Assembly: GCF_013408335.1 (NCBI RefSeq)
Contig: NZ_JACBZR010000001.1
Location: 2,294,001 to 2,358,000 of the forward strand
DNA length: 64,000 nt
Direction: 5' to 3'
DNA from: Nocardioides panzhihuensis
Lineage (GTDB): Bacteria > Actinomycetota > Actinomycetes > Propionibacteriales > Nocardioidaceae
Positions 46,175 to 55,068 of this stretch are shown piece by piece (the stretch's first letter is position 1; each line of letters opens with the position of its first letter). The position numbers and the translations under genes are program-made. Below the pieces are notes generated by a model that was not told the origin of the DNA, made no database searches, and saw only the letters and a list, made by a program, of their open reading frames with translations.

Positions 46175-47298
46175 GCTCGTCCCGCCTGTCGCCACCGGAG
46201 GCTGGACTCGATTGTGACACTCGGGCGCAGCATCGCCGGGTCGAACTCGGCCAGCTCGTCACCGGCGGCCAGCCGGTTCGGCAGGTCCGGGTTGGCGAGC
46301 GCGACGTGGCCGATGGCCAGGAAGTCGGCGTGACCCTCGGCCAGGACACGTGCTGCCTGGTCGCGGTCGTGCATACCACCGTTGGCGATCACCGGGAGGC
46401 CGGAGACCTCGCGGGCCAGACCGGTCACGGTCGAGCCGTCGGCGAGCTGCGCGGTCTCGAACCAGGAACGCCCCTCGCTCGCCACGTGGATGTAGTGCGC
46501 ACCGGCCTTGGCGAGCGACTCGGAGATGACGACGACATCCTCGGCACCGCCCGACCAGCGGTAGACCACGTCGTTGACCTTGGTCTGCGATACCCGGACG
46601 CCGACGATGAAGCCCTCGGGGGTCTCCGCGACGATCCGCTCGACCACCTCGGCCGTCAGCCGGATGCGGTTGGCGGTCGAGGCGCCGTACTCGTCGGTGC
46701 GCTGGTTGGTGTACTCCGTGACGAACTGGTCGAGCAGGTAGCCGTTGGCCGCGTGCACCTCGATGCCGTCGAAACCAGCCGCGGCGGCGTTGCGGGCGGC
46801 GGCGGCGAAGCCGTCGACCACATCGGCGATGTCGTCGCTGGTGGCCTCGCGCGGCACCGGCCACGGACCGCTCCCGCCGTACGCCTCCATCATGGTGCCC
46901 AGCGGCTCCACGGCCGAAGGAGCCAGCGTCTCCGAGCGATAGGGGTTGCCCTGGGAGAGGGCACCGGCGTGCATGAGCTGGGCAACGATGCGGGCGCCAT
47001 CGGCGTGCACGCGGTCGGTGACGACACGCCAGCCGTCGATGTGCTCCTGGGTGACCAGGCCCGGCTGGTCGAGGTAACCCTGACTGTAGGCGGCATCGGG
47101 GTAGATGCCCTCCGTGATGACCAGGCCGAAGCCGCCGGAGGCGAACTCCGCGTAATAGTCGGCCATCAGCTCGGTGGGCACCCCCGCCGGCGTCGCCGAG
47201 ATGCGCGTCATCGGGGCGACCATGAGCCGGTTGGCAAGGTCCAACGAGCCCAGCGAGACGGGCTCGAGGGCTGGGTGTCGGTCAGGAGATTCGGTCAT
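46165..47298 (-). CDS. Old Yellow Enzyme-family NADH:flavin oxidoreductase
   Basis: The product is 377 residues from an ATG with AGGAA upstream. The TIM barrel carries NRLMVAPMTRISATPAGVPT at the start, the HAANGYLLDQFV segment near residue 180, and a C-terminal FMN phosphate site with LAREVSGLPVIANGGM. It reduces activated C=C bonds, including those of maleimides and enones, with NAD(P)H. It lies 10 bp after the amidase stop, in one operon with amidase, DUF1989 and the CE4 hydrolase. Confidence 0.9.
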   Translation of the reverse strand: MTESPDRHPALEPVSLGSLDLANRLMVAPMTRISATPAGVPTELMADYYAEFASGGFGLVITEGIYPDAAYSQGYLDQPGLVTQEHIDGWRVVTDRVHADGARIVAQLMHAGALSQGNPYRSETLAPSAVEPLGTMMEAYGGSGPWPVPREATSDDIADVVDGFAAAARNAAAAGFDGIEVHAANGYLLDQFVTEYTNQRTDEYGASTANRIRLTAEVVERIVAETPEGFIVGVRVSQTKVNDVVYRWSGGAEDVVVISESLAKAGAHYIHVASEGRSWFETAQLADGSTVTGLAREVSGLPVIANGGMHDRDQAARVLAEGHADFLAIGHVALANPDLPNRLAAGDELAEFDPAMLRPSVTIESSLRWRQAGRAWQ

Positions 47299-47308
47299 TG
47301 GACGGTTC

Positions 47309-48652
47309 CTATCTGTTCTCTTGGTGAGGTTTCTTGGGCATGTCGTCGAGGAGCTGGGCAGCCCGGATGACTGAGTGGTCATGGCCAGAAGGCGCGGAGA
47401 CAAGGAGGCCGAGGCCCCGCCGGCGGCCGTCCCCCCGGGGCACGCTCACGCCAGGCATGCCGAGGTAGCTGAGCAGCATGGTCGTGCGGAGGATGCGCGC
47501 GTTCCACCAGTCGAAGGCGTCCGCCGAGGCGGTCACCACAGACAGGCTCGGTGGCGCATGACGAACGGTGGGGCACAGCAACAGACCGCCGGCAAGCTCG
47601 ACCGCTACCCGCTCTCGTAGGGCACTCATGCGCGCACGCACAGGCCCGACCGTGGAACCGACGGCCGACGCACTACGGATGCGACGCGCGACAGCCGGGT
47701 CGAGCAGAGCCTCCGACGCACCTTGGAGGAGCTGCCCGTAGCCTGCGTACGCCTCAGCCGCGACCAGCGTGCCGTGGTTGTCCATGAGCTCCTGGGCCTC
47801 GGCGAGCACGGGAAGAGGCCGGCGCTCGATCCGGAGTCCATCGTGCGTCTCGAGCTCCTCGACCGCGTCCTGAAACCAGGCCGATACCTCGGGATCAGCG
47901 TCCGCAACCACCTCTTCGTCGGGCACCACCAGTCGCACGGGGCCCGTCGCCTGGGCGTAGGGCGGGGCAGTGCAGGAGTCAAACGTGGCGACCGCGAACG
48001 CGAGGTCGGTTGCGTTCGGGGCTAGGAGCCCGAAACTGTCCAGGGTGGGCGACAACGTCCGTACGCCATTTCGGGGGAAGCGCTCCTCGGACGCTTTGTA
48101 GCCGACGACTCCGCAGAACGCCGCCGGCACACGGACCGACCCAGAGGTGTCGGTGCCGATGGCAAGGAGCACCTGCCCCGACGAGACTGCGGCCGCCGAC
48201 CCTGATGAAGAGCCGCCCGTGATCAGCGGCTCGCTGCCCGACAGCGGGTTGAGTGGTGACCCGAAGTGCGGGTTGGTGCCGATCCCCGAGAATGCGAGCT
48301 CGCTGAGGTTCGTCTTGCCGACCATTACGGCGCCGCTCGCGCGCAGGATCTGAACGATTTCCGCATCGCGCGTGGCTAGGGCAGGCGACGCGTCCACGAC
48401 GGATCCGTTCGTCGTCGGCATGCCGGCCACATCGATGCAGTCCTTGACCGCCACCGGGAGGCCGTCGAGACACCCGGCCGGCCGTCCTTCTCGCCAACGC
48501 TCGGTGGATGCTGCCGCACGCTCGCGTGCCTCGGCAGGCGCCACGCTGATGAACACATGGTCCACCTCCTGGATGCGCCGAAGCACGTCCTCGAGTACGC
48601 CGGTGGGCGTGTCTTCCACACGACCGAACCGCGAGATCAGCTCGGCGATCAT
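47309..48652 (-). CDS. Amidase-signature family enzyme
   Basis: The product is 447 residues. The Ser-cisSer-Lys triad is visible as Lys70 (LPVAVKDCIDV), Ser148 (TGGSSSGSAAAV) and Ser172 (DTSGSVRVPAAFCG). It hydrolyses an amide to acid and ammonia. It lacks the C-terminal extension of allophanate hydrolase AtzF. It overlaps the DUF1989 gene by 4 bases and precedes the OYE gene. A half-amide from an opened imide or ureide is the likely substrate, by context. Confidence 0.9.
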   Translation of the reverse strand: MIAELISRFGRVEDTPTGVLEDVLRRIQEVDHVFISVAPAEARERAAASTERWREGRPAGCLDGLPVAVKDCIDVAGMPTTNGSVVDASPALATRDAEIVQILRASGAVMVGKTNLSELAFSGIGTNPHFGSPLNPLSGSEPLITGGSSSGSAAAVSSGQVLLAIGTDTSGSVRVPAAFCGVVGYKASEERFPRNGVRTLSPTLDSFGLLAPNATDLAFAVATFDSCTAPPYAQATGPVRLVVPDEEVVADADPEVSAWFQDAVEELETHDGLRIERRPLPVLAEAQELMDNHGTLVAAEAYAGYGQLLQGASEALLDPAVARRIRSASAVGSTVGPVRARMSALRERVAVELAGGLLLCPTVRHAPPSLSVVTASADAFDWWNARILRTTMLLSYLGMPGVSVPRGDGRRRGLGLLVSAPSGHDHSVIRAAQLLDDMPKKPHQENR

Positions 48653-49281
48653 GACACCGATCGCCCGCCCGCGTGATCGAAGCAGGGCCGCAGACGCAGC
48701 TCGATGTCCCGGGGCTCGCGATGAGCTCCGTTGGTCGGCGCCAGGTCCTGCGGGCAGGCCGAGACAACCAGAACAAGGGGCCGGACGGCGCGCAGGGTGA
48801 CACGATCGCGAGGTCGGCTCGTCGGCGGCTCGATGCCCAAGGTCCCGTCAGGGCCGACGGGTACGTTCATGAACAGGTTGAGCGGCTGCGGAACCTGGCC
48901 AGGTGCCGGGATGGCCAGCTCGTGCAGCGCGTCACGGAAGTTGTCGGTGCAGCTGTCGTGGTGGCCGACGGCTCCGAGCTGCCGGTAGCGAGCCGGGTCG
49001 CACGCGGGGATCAGCGTGTCGTGGCGACCACTTGAGGTGTCGGTCTCGAGGGTCAGCATCGGCTCCCGATCGGACCCGACCAAGGCGTCGCCCTCCTGGA
49101 CGAAGACCCGGCCGTTCGCCATCCGCGTGTGGGCCATCGAGAGCACGGTCGTCGGGTCGACGGCACTGATCGCCCAGGTGTCGACTACCTGCTGGCCGAA
49201 CAGGTTGACGATGGCGATCGAGTCACCGGCACCGAGCCGAATGGCCCGGCCCGTGCGTGCGACGAGGGTGGTAGCGGTCAA
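48649..49281 (-). CDS. DUF1989/urea-carboxylase-associated family protein
   Basis: The product is 210 residues from a TTG with GGGAAGGGA before it. Segments IRLGAGDSIAIVNLFGQQVV, DTWAISAVDPTTVLSMAHTR and HHDSCTDNFRDAL match the DUF1989 family. Some members are carboxyguanidine deiminase subunits linked to urea carboxylase; no carboxylase is here. It is first in the operon and divergent from pucR. Its role is probably hydrolytic or deiminating on a nitrogen-rich compound, by inference. Confidence 0.83.
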   Translation of the reverse strand: MTATTLVARTGRAIRLGAGDSIAIVNLFGQQVVDTWAISAVDPTTVLSMAHTRMANGRVFVQEGDALVGSDREPMLTLETDTSSGRHDTLIPACDPARYRQLGAVGHHDSCTDNFRDALHELAIPAPGQVPQPLNLFMNVPVGPDGTLGIEPPTSRPRDRVTLRAVRPLVLVVSACPQDLAPTNGAHREPRDIELRLRPCFDHAGGRSVS

Positions 49282-49298
49282 GGCGTGTCCCTTCCCAT

Positions 49299-49369
49299 TT
49301 GACGTTCGGGTCAAGTCGCTAGACAACCAGCACCAGCACGTCCGGTCACTGGAGATGTCAACAGACATC
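49299..49369. promoter_or_regulatory. Divergent PucR/DUF1989 promoter with two dyads
   Basis: The 116-bp gap contains TTGACGTTCGGGTCAA (49299-49314, 5-6-5 dyad) next to the operon side and GATGTCAACAGACATC (49354-49369, perfect 6-4-6 dyad) near the pucR side. Either may be the PucR operator. Confidence 0.45.
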
Positions 49370-49397
49370 ACCGCCACGACGGTGGATAATCACACCT

Positions 49398-50951
49398 ATG
49401 TTGTCGCTACACCGCCTGTTGCAGCAGGCAGAGCTCGAACTCACGCTGCTCGTTCCAGGCGAGGGTGAGGGCGCGGATCGGGAGTTGCTCTGGCTTCACA
49501 ACACCGAGCTGGCCAACCCGGCACCGTACGTCCGTCCAGGAGAGCTGGTCCTCACCAACGGTGTCTGGCTCGATGAAGCCGATCCCGCGTCCTTCGTCGA
49601 TGCGGTACATCGTGCTGACGCCGCCGGCATCGTCTTCGGACTGCGCAAGGAGACGCCCATTACGCCGGCCGAGCTGATCGAGGCCTGCCGGCGGGTCGGG
49701 ATGCCACTCGCGCAGATTTCCATCGAGGTGCCCTTCACCGCGGTCACCCGTGCGGCAGCAACCTTGCTCGCGGAGTCTCGACTGAGCGATCTCTCGGGGA
49801 CAGTGCGACGTAGCGGCGCACTGGCCTCGGCGATCTCGCGTGGGGCGGGTGCGGCCGGAATCCTCCAGATCGTGCGCCGAGAACACGACCTTCCGCTGGT
49901 CGTGGTCGATCGGACCGGTCGCCAGCTCGCGAGCGCGAATGCCGACCTCTTCCCCACCCAGTTGAGAGACGCGACGCGCGCCTTGACACGACACCCGCCT
50001 CCACTCCAGGCAGAGCTCGACGGGACGACGGCGTCGATCTTCCTCGTCACAGCCGTCGCTGACGTCGAGGCCGGGCTCTTCTGCCTCCGGCCCTATCGAG
50101 AACTGCGTCCCAACGAGGTCGCGGCCCTCGAGCAAGCCGCCACGTACCTCAGCCTCGAGGCTGCCAAGCAGCAGGCCGTGCATGCGATCGAGCAACGCTT
50201 TGCGGCCGAAGTCCTCGACATGGTTCAGGCGGGCTCAAGCCGTGAGGCCGACGTCGCCGAGCGGCTCCGTGCCTTCGGCGTCGACCCCGCCAGTCCGATC
50301 GCAGCCCTCGCCATCGCGGGACCGTCCGCCGGTCCGGGGCAGATATCTCACGATGCCGAGACGGTCGCCGACCTCCTCCTCGACCAGGGGCTTGCGGCTC
50401 TGGTGGTCGGTGGCTCGCGAGAGACGATCGCGTTCGTCTCGTGGCCGAGAGCCGAACGGACGTCCCTCCGCACGGCCAGCGAGGAGCTGCAGCGCAGGAT
50501 CTTTCGATCCCACGGCACCAGCCGGGTCCTGGTCGCGATCGGCGGGGTGAGCCCGAATTCTGCCGGTCTCGGCACCGTCCTCATGCAGGCACGCGAGACC
50601 TGCCGCGCCATGCAGGCTCAGACGGAAGGGCCCGTGGTGCAGGAGTTCGGCGACGTCGACAGTCACCGGCTGCTGATCGCAATGCTCGACCGCGAGACGC
50701 TCGCGCGATTCTCGCACGGCGTGCTGGGCGAGCTCCGGACGCAAGATCGAAACGGCGACCTCGAATCCACGCTCCGTACCTTTCTGGAGCTCGACGGTCA
50801 CTATGGGGCCACGGCTGAGCGGCTGCACATCCACGTCAACACTCTCCGCAACCGGCTGGCCAGGCTCGCGGAGCTCACCCGCCGGGATGTCCGAACCACC
50901 GACGGCAGAGTCGATCTCTTCCTCGCCCTGCAGGCAGACGCGCTCACCTGA
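49398..50951 (+). CDS. PucR-family transcriptional regulator
   Basis: The product is 517 residues. The N-terminal PucR domain contains APYVRPGELVLTNGVWLDEA, and the C-terminal helix-turn-helix contains LRTFLELDGHYGATAERLHI then HVNTLRNRLARLAELTRRDV. PucR proteins activate purine, ureide or nitrogen-compound catabolism. It is divergent from the DUF1989-amidase-OYE-CE4 operon and is its most likely controller. The start codon at 49398 is about 30 bp after the GATGTC dyad. Confidence 0.92.
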   Translation: MLSLHRLLQQAELELTLLVPGEGEGADRELLWLHNTELANPAPYVRPGELVLTNGVWLDEADPASFVDAVHRADAAGIVFGLRKETPITPAELIEACRRVGMPLAQISIEVPFTAVTRAAATLLAESRLSDLSGTVRRSGALASAISRGAGAAGILQIVRREHDLPLVVVDRTGRQLASANADLFPTQLRDATRALTRHPPPLQAELDGTTASIFLVTAVADVEAGLFCLRPYRELRPNEVAALEQAATYLSLEAAKQQAVHAIEQRFAAEVLDMVQAGSSREADVAERLRAFGVDPASPIAALAIAGPSAGPGQISHDAETVADLLLDQGLAALVVGGSRETIAFVSWPRAERTSLRTASEELQRRIFRSHGTSRVLVAIGGVSPNSAGLGTVLMQARETCRAMQAQTEGPVVQEFGDVDSHRLLIAMLDRETLARFSHGVLGELRTQDRNGDLESTLRTFLELDGHYGATAERLHIHVNTLRNRLARLAELTRRDVRTTDGRVDLFLALQADALT

Positions 50952-50964
50952 CCTCGGTCAAAAG

Positions 50965-51180
50965 ACCGATCACCGACGGCTCGCAGCGGCCGCACTCGCG
51001 ATGACCGTTGCCACGGCCGGATCAGGATCGGCCCTAGCCTCTGCACCGAGCCGGGATCCGCTCCAATCCGCCGGAGCCACGGTTCCGGCGTCCACCGAGG
51101 AGCTGACGAGTGTCGTCGGCACCGGTGGCGGCACCCCGAACGACAGTCAGGTCCGGCCGACGGCAGCTCCAGCAGCATTC
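50965..51180 (+). pseudogene. Fragment of the 5' end of a secreted-protein gene
   Basis: In one frame the DNA reads RRLAAAALAMTVATAGSGSA then LASAPSRDPLQSAGATVPA, with a basic end, hydrophobic core and AxA cleavage site like a signal peptide, and a plausible mature start. There is no good start codon and no ribosome site, and the rest of the gene is replaced by the convergent alpha/beta hydrolase. Probably a relic; it might also be chance coding bias. Confidence 0.35.
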
Positions 51181-51908
51181 AGATGGGCAAGAAGTTCGTC
51201 GTTGAACCGCTTGCCGATCCGTTGCACGGCATGAGGGCTGCCGTCGAACAGAACCCGCTTGGCCCCCAATGCCTCGGCCAACGCATCGGCCACATCCTCG
51301 AAACCGGCTGTACCGCCGCCGGTCACGACCAGCTTGGGAAAGGAGGTCTGCGCAAGCTTCTCCACACGGACGCCCGTTTCCCAGGGCCTTTCGGTGGTGA
51401 GATTACCGACAGCCTCGGCGAGCGGCGGAGGGAGAGGCGAGGGCAGTTGCATGTCGACGCTCAGCACCTCTAGGAATCCCGCCGCGAACGACTCGAGGTC
51501 CGACGCATCGGCTTCTGCCCAGTATTCCCGCAGCGCCGAAATGAGCAGGTCGGCTGCTGGCCGGCCAGCACCGTTCGGCATCGCCGGCGGCTCGATCACC
51601 GTGAGCGACCAGACCTTCTCAGGAGCTAACGCAGCGGCCCGCATGGCGACGACCCCGCCCATGGACGTCCCCACCAGGTGTGCCCCGTCGCCAAGCAGCT
51701 CAACGATCTCGGTCGCGTCCCGGTCTGGGTCGATCCGCTCCGTGCTCGGACTCGGGCTATAGCCCCTGCGGTACGGGGCGAGGATCCGGAACCGGTCGGC
51801 GAGCACCTGCTGCTCTCCGAAGGCGGCTGCTGCAGACCCCAGGCTGCCGTGCACCATGACGACCCGTGGGCCCGAGTCTCCCCAGCGTTCCGCGGCAAGT
51901 TCGGTCAT
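51147..51908 (-). CDS. Alpha/beta hydrolase
   Basis: The product is 253 residues from the ATG at 51908 with GAGGGG upstream. VVMVHGSLGSAAAAF is the oxyanion strand, GTSMGGVVAMRAAALAPEKV holds nucleophile Ser82, and DGSPHAVQRIG holds the catalytic His. It is the last gene of the HpaB cluster run, 11 bp after the SnoaL-like gene. It may hydrolyse an ester or C-C bond of a ring-cleavage product. Confidence 0.87.
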   Translation of the reverse strand: MTELAAERWGDSGPRVVMVHGSLGSAAAAFGEQQVLADRFRILAPYRRGYSPSPSTERIDPDRDATEIVELLGDGAHLVGTSMGGVVAMRAAALAPEKVWSLTVIEPPAMPNGAGRPAADLLISALREYWAEADASDLESFAAGFLEVLSVDMQLPSPLPPPLAEAVGNLTTERPWETGVRVEKLAQTSFPKLVVTGGGTAGFEDVADALAEALGAKRVLFDGSPHAVQRIGKRFNDELLAHLNAAGAAVGRT

Positions 51909-51919
51909 GAACGGACCCC

Positions 51920-52363
51920 TCAACGCTGCGAGCCGGCGGCAGCCGCCTCGGCTTCGGCACGGGCAAAGACGCCGTTGTCGATGTCCAGCTGGCGCGACTC
52001 GAACTTCCAGCCCCCAGCGGTGCGCACGACGCTGTCGGTGTAGATACCCGAGGCGATGATGAACGGGGGCTTCTCGACCTGGACCTTGGTGACCGCGCAG
52101 GTGATGCTGGCTGTGTCGCCATCGCCGTCAACGATGTAGTTCGTCATCAGGTGGCGGGCACCGTCCTCCTTGCCCGCTGCGATATGACCATTGATGAACT
52201 CGCGGATCGCGTCATGCCCGGCGAACGTGCCGTAGGTGGCGATGAACCTCCCGTCCGGAAGCCAGGCCCTCACCCAGGCGTCGACGTCGTGGTTGTCGAG
52301 TGAGCGCATATGTGCGTTGGAGAGCTCGACGATCTCGAGCTTGTCCTCGACTGAGAGAGGCAT
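51920..52363 (-). CDS. SnoaL/NTF2-like protein
   Basis: The product is 147 residues. LSNAHMRSLDNHDVDAWVRA, WLPDGRFIATYGTFAGHDAI and GGWKFESRQLDIDNGVFARA match the NTF2-like fold of small isomerases, hydroxylase partners or binding proteins. It is followed 11 bp later by the alpha/beta hydrolase gene. Similar proteins accompany aromatic ring-hydroxylating systems. Catalytic residues cannot be assigned. Confidence 0.82.
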   Translation of the reverse strand: MPLSVEDKLEIVELSNAHMRSLDNHDVDAWVRAWLPDGRFIATYGTFAGHDAIREFINGHIAAGKEDGARHLMTNYIVDGDGDTASITCAVTKVQVEKPPFIIASGIYTDSVVRTAGGWKFESRQLDIDNGVFARAEAEAAAAGSQR

Positions 52364-52567
52364 GGTGAATCTCCTTGCTCGTGGCTTGGTGATGGAAGGG
52401 CAATGCGCCTCGACGCAGGTCCATCCGTGGCGACGGTTCTGGAACCCAGACCGGCCGACCGCTCGTGCGGTTCAATCGAGTCTCGTTCCCCGAGGAGCGC
52501 CTGCCAATCGCCGATGCGAACACTCATCAGCACGAACGCGAACATCCGCCTTTGCAGGCGAGCCGGG

Positions 52568-53560
52568 CTACAGGCGGGAGCCTCGCAGCACGGCCGACGG
52601 CGACTCGCCGAACCTCTGCTTGAACCTCGCTGCGAAGTCGCCGAGGTGCAGAAATCCGCACGCAACAGCCACTGCAGTCACGGTGGTCTCAGCCTCGCTG
52701 GCCAGGGACAGCTGAGCGTGGGCGCGCTCGAGACGCTGGTTGCGAAGCCACTCACCAGGCGACATCCCGACCTCGCGGCGGAACCCTAGCTGCAGGCTTC
52801 GTAGCGTGACCCCGCAGTGCCGGGCAACATCCGACAGCAAGGGCTGGTCGGCGAGGTTCGCGAGCATGTAATCCATAGCACGGGAGACCCGTTCCGCGGA
52901 TGGGCTCTTCGCAGCGCCCGCAAGTTTCCCGCTGAGGTTGCTCGGATACCCCAGCAGAAGGGCATCGACGATCAGAGTCTCGACCTGGACGGCCAGTCGC
53001 GTGCGCCGAACGACGTGCGGATCGGCCGCAAGTCGGGCGGCAGCGTCGATCAGCCCCACGAGCCCGGGGCTGACCTGCGCGGTCGTGAGCTCGAAATGCA
53101 CAGGAGTGGCCTTTGCCGCCCCGATCAGCGCCGCCGCCGCGCTCTCGACTTGTCGGCGCTCTAGGCGTACGAGGACCTGATCGAAATCACGGCCGATCTC
53201 CAGCGTGAACGGCCGGTAGGGACTGACAACCGACATGGCCCCAGGCCCGAGAGCAGCAGTCGTCCGCCCGTAGTCGAAACGCGCCCGCCCCGCCACCGGC
53301 AGCACGACGATGAACTCGTCCTGCTCCGGGGCGACCCCCGAGATCGTGACGTCAGCGCCATAGCGCAGCCGGCTCAGCCCAACAGCACTCGGCAGATGAT
53401 CCAGCCGCGCGGCGAGATCAGCGCCTCGACCACGTACGCGCAACATATGCGGACGTAGTGCCGTTGCGCAGGCACCGACGACCGCGTCGATATCGTCAGC
53501 GGCCTGGAGGAGAGGAGTGCCGTGGTCACGCACGACTTCGGCGATCTCATCGATGGACAC
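52568..53560 (-). CDS. AraC-family regulator 1
   Basis: The product is 330 residues. The N-terminal AraC-binding-like domain (FIVVLPVAGRARFDYGRTTA, PYRPFTLEIGRDFDQVLVRL) precedes two helix-turn-helix motifs (LLSDVARHCGVTLRSLQLGF and VTAVAVACGFLHLGDFAARF). It is a clear paralogue of the regulator at 59015. It lies inside the HpaB gene run on the same strand, 204 bp before the SnoaL-like gene, and probably activates part of the cluster. Confidence 0.9.
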   Translation of the reverse strand: MSIDEIAEVVRDHGTPLLQAADDIDAVVGACATALRPHMLRVRGRGADLAARLDHLPSAVGLSRLRYGADVTISGVAPEQDEFIVVLPVAGRARFDYGRTTAALGPGAMSVVSPYRPFTLEIGRDFDQVLVRLERRQVESAAAALIGAAKATPVHFELTTAQVSPGLVGLIDAAARLAADPHVVRRTRLAVQVETLIVDALLLGYPSNLSGKLAGAAKSPSAERVSRAMDYMLANLADQPLLSDVARHCGVTLRSLQLGFRREVGMSPGEWLRNQRLERAHAQLSLASEAETTVTAVAVACGFLHLGDFAARFKQRFGESPSAVLRGSRL

Positions 53561-53640
53561 CTCGCACCCCTCTCACACTCAGAATAGATCCCCTGAGCGA
53601 CTTGGCGATGTTGAGCGCCTGAGCGCGCCACCAAGATCGC

Positions 53641-54978
53641 TCAGTCCTGCCCGATCGTGGCCAGGTCCGTCTCCCGGGTCTCCTTCGCGATCAGGGAGGC
53701 GACGAGGGAGACCGCACCCATGGCGGCGAGATAGGCCGCGATCGCGTAGCCGGTGCCGAACTTCTGGTAGAGCGCGATCGCGATGATCGGAGCGAGCGAG
53801 CCGGCGAGGACAGAGGCCAAGTTGTAGGCCAACGAGACGCCTGAGTAGCGCACTTCGGTCGGGAACAGCTCGGAGAAGAAGGCGCCGATCACCGCGCTGA
53901 AGGCGGCGAAGATCAGCAGACCCCCGGTGACGGCCAGCACGATCAGTGCCGTGTTCTTAGTGTCCAGCAGGCCGAAGAAGACGAAGGACCACACGATCGT
54001 CGCGATCGACGCAGTCAGGTAGATCGGGCGCCGGCCGATCCGGTCCGCCAGCACCGCGATGGAGGGGATCGCCACGACTGCGACACCCTGGCCGATCAGC
54101 ACGGCCGTCAGAGCCGTCGACTGGTCGAGGTGGAGCATCTTGGTGACATACGTGATCACGAACAGCGAGTAGATGTAGAAGCCGGCGTTCTCACCGAAGC
54201 GGGTCGCGGCTGCCAGCAGCACCATCCGCCAGTGCTTGCGGACGACCACGCCCACAGGCAGTCCCTTGGGCTGGGCATGGGCCCGCTTCTGTGCCTGCTC
54301 GAAGAGCGGTGTCTCAGCGACGTAGAGACGCAGCCAGAGACCGATGAGGACGAGCAGTGCCGAGAGGCCGAAAGCGATCCGCCAGCCCCAGGACAGGAAG
54401 TCCGCCTCGGAGAGCGCGCTGTTGAGGGCGAGCAGCACACCTGCCGCTGCGAGGTTGCCGAGCGGCGGGCCGATGTTGGGCCAGGAGGCGTAGAACGCCC
54501 TCCGCTTCTCGTCGCCGTGCTCGGAGACGAGAAGGACGGCGCCACCCCACTCGCCGCCCAGCGCGAAGCCCTGCACCAAGCGTAGGACCACAAGCAGGGT
54601 CGGAGCGCCGATCCCGATCGTCGCGTAGCTCGGCAGGAAGGCGATCAGGAAGGTGGATCCGCCCATCAGCAGGAGGCTCGCGATCAGCGTGGCGCGGCGT
54701 CCGTGCCGGTCGCCGAAGTGGCCGAGGACGACGGCGCCGATCGGACGCGCCAGGAAGCCCACGGCGTAAGTCGCGAAGGCGAGGATCGTGCCGACGAGCG
54801 GGTCGGACGCGGGGAAGAACAGGGTGTTGAAGACCAGCGCCGAGGCTGTCCCGTAGAGGAAGAAGTCGTACCACTCGACGGCGGTGCCGGCGAGGCTCGA
54901 GCCGGCGACGACCGGGAGGCTGGTGTGTGAGGTTCGCTGAGACTGCTTGCTAGGTTGGTCGAGGGTTGTTCTGGACAT
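53641..54978 (-). CDS. MFS transporter, MHS (metabolite:H+ symporter) subfamily
   Basis: The product is 445 residues with 12 expected spans. EWYDFFLYGTASALVFNTLF is the diagnostic MHS first span, GHFGDRHGRRATL the loop 2-3 motif, and RLVQGFALGGEWGGAVLLVS the fourth-span motif. It imports an organic acid or aromatic acid with protons. It lies between the flavin reductase and AraC genes on the same strand, and likely takes up the pathway substrate. Confidence 0.92.
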   Translation of the reverse strand: MSRTTLDQPSKQSQRTSHTSLPVVAGSSLAGTAVEWYDFFLYGTASALVFNTLFFPASDPLVGTILAFATYAVGFLARPIGAVVLGHFGDRHGRRATLIASLLLMGGSTFLIAFLPSYATIGIGAPTLLVVLRLVQGFALGGEWGGAVLLVSEHGDEKRRAFYASWPNIGPPLGNLAAAGVLLALNSALSEADFLSWGWRIAFGLSALLVLIGLWLRLYVAETPLFEQAQKRAHAQPKGLPVGVVVRKHWRMVLLAAATRFGENAGFYIYSLFVITYVTKMLHLDQSTALTAVLIGQGVAVVAIPSIAVLADRIGRRPIYLTASIATIVWSFVFFGLLDTKNTALIVLAVTGGLLIFAAFSAVIGAFFSELFPTEVRYSGVSLAYNLASVLAGSLAPIIAIALYQKFGTGYAIAAYLAAMGAVSLVASLIAKETRETDLATIGQD

Positions 54979-55068
54979 GGGTCTCTCCTGAAGGTGCGTG
55001 TCCGGTGACCTCGCCTCGGGGGCTGTTGCCGCAGCCGCCGGGGCATTTCTGGTTCAAGGCCGGAAGGC

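Noticed and set aside
48649..49281. Guanidine carboxylase pathway based on the DUF1989 gene
   Set aside because: No biotin carboxylase/urea carboxylase gene is present and the amidase lacks the AtzF C-terminal extension.
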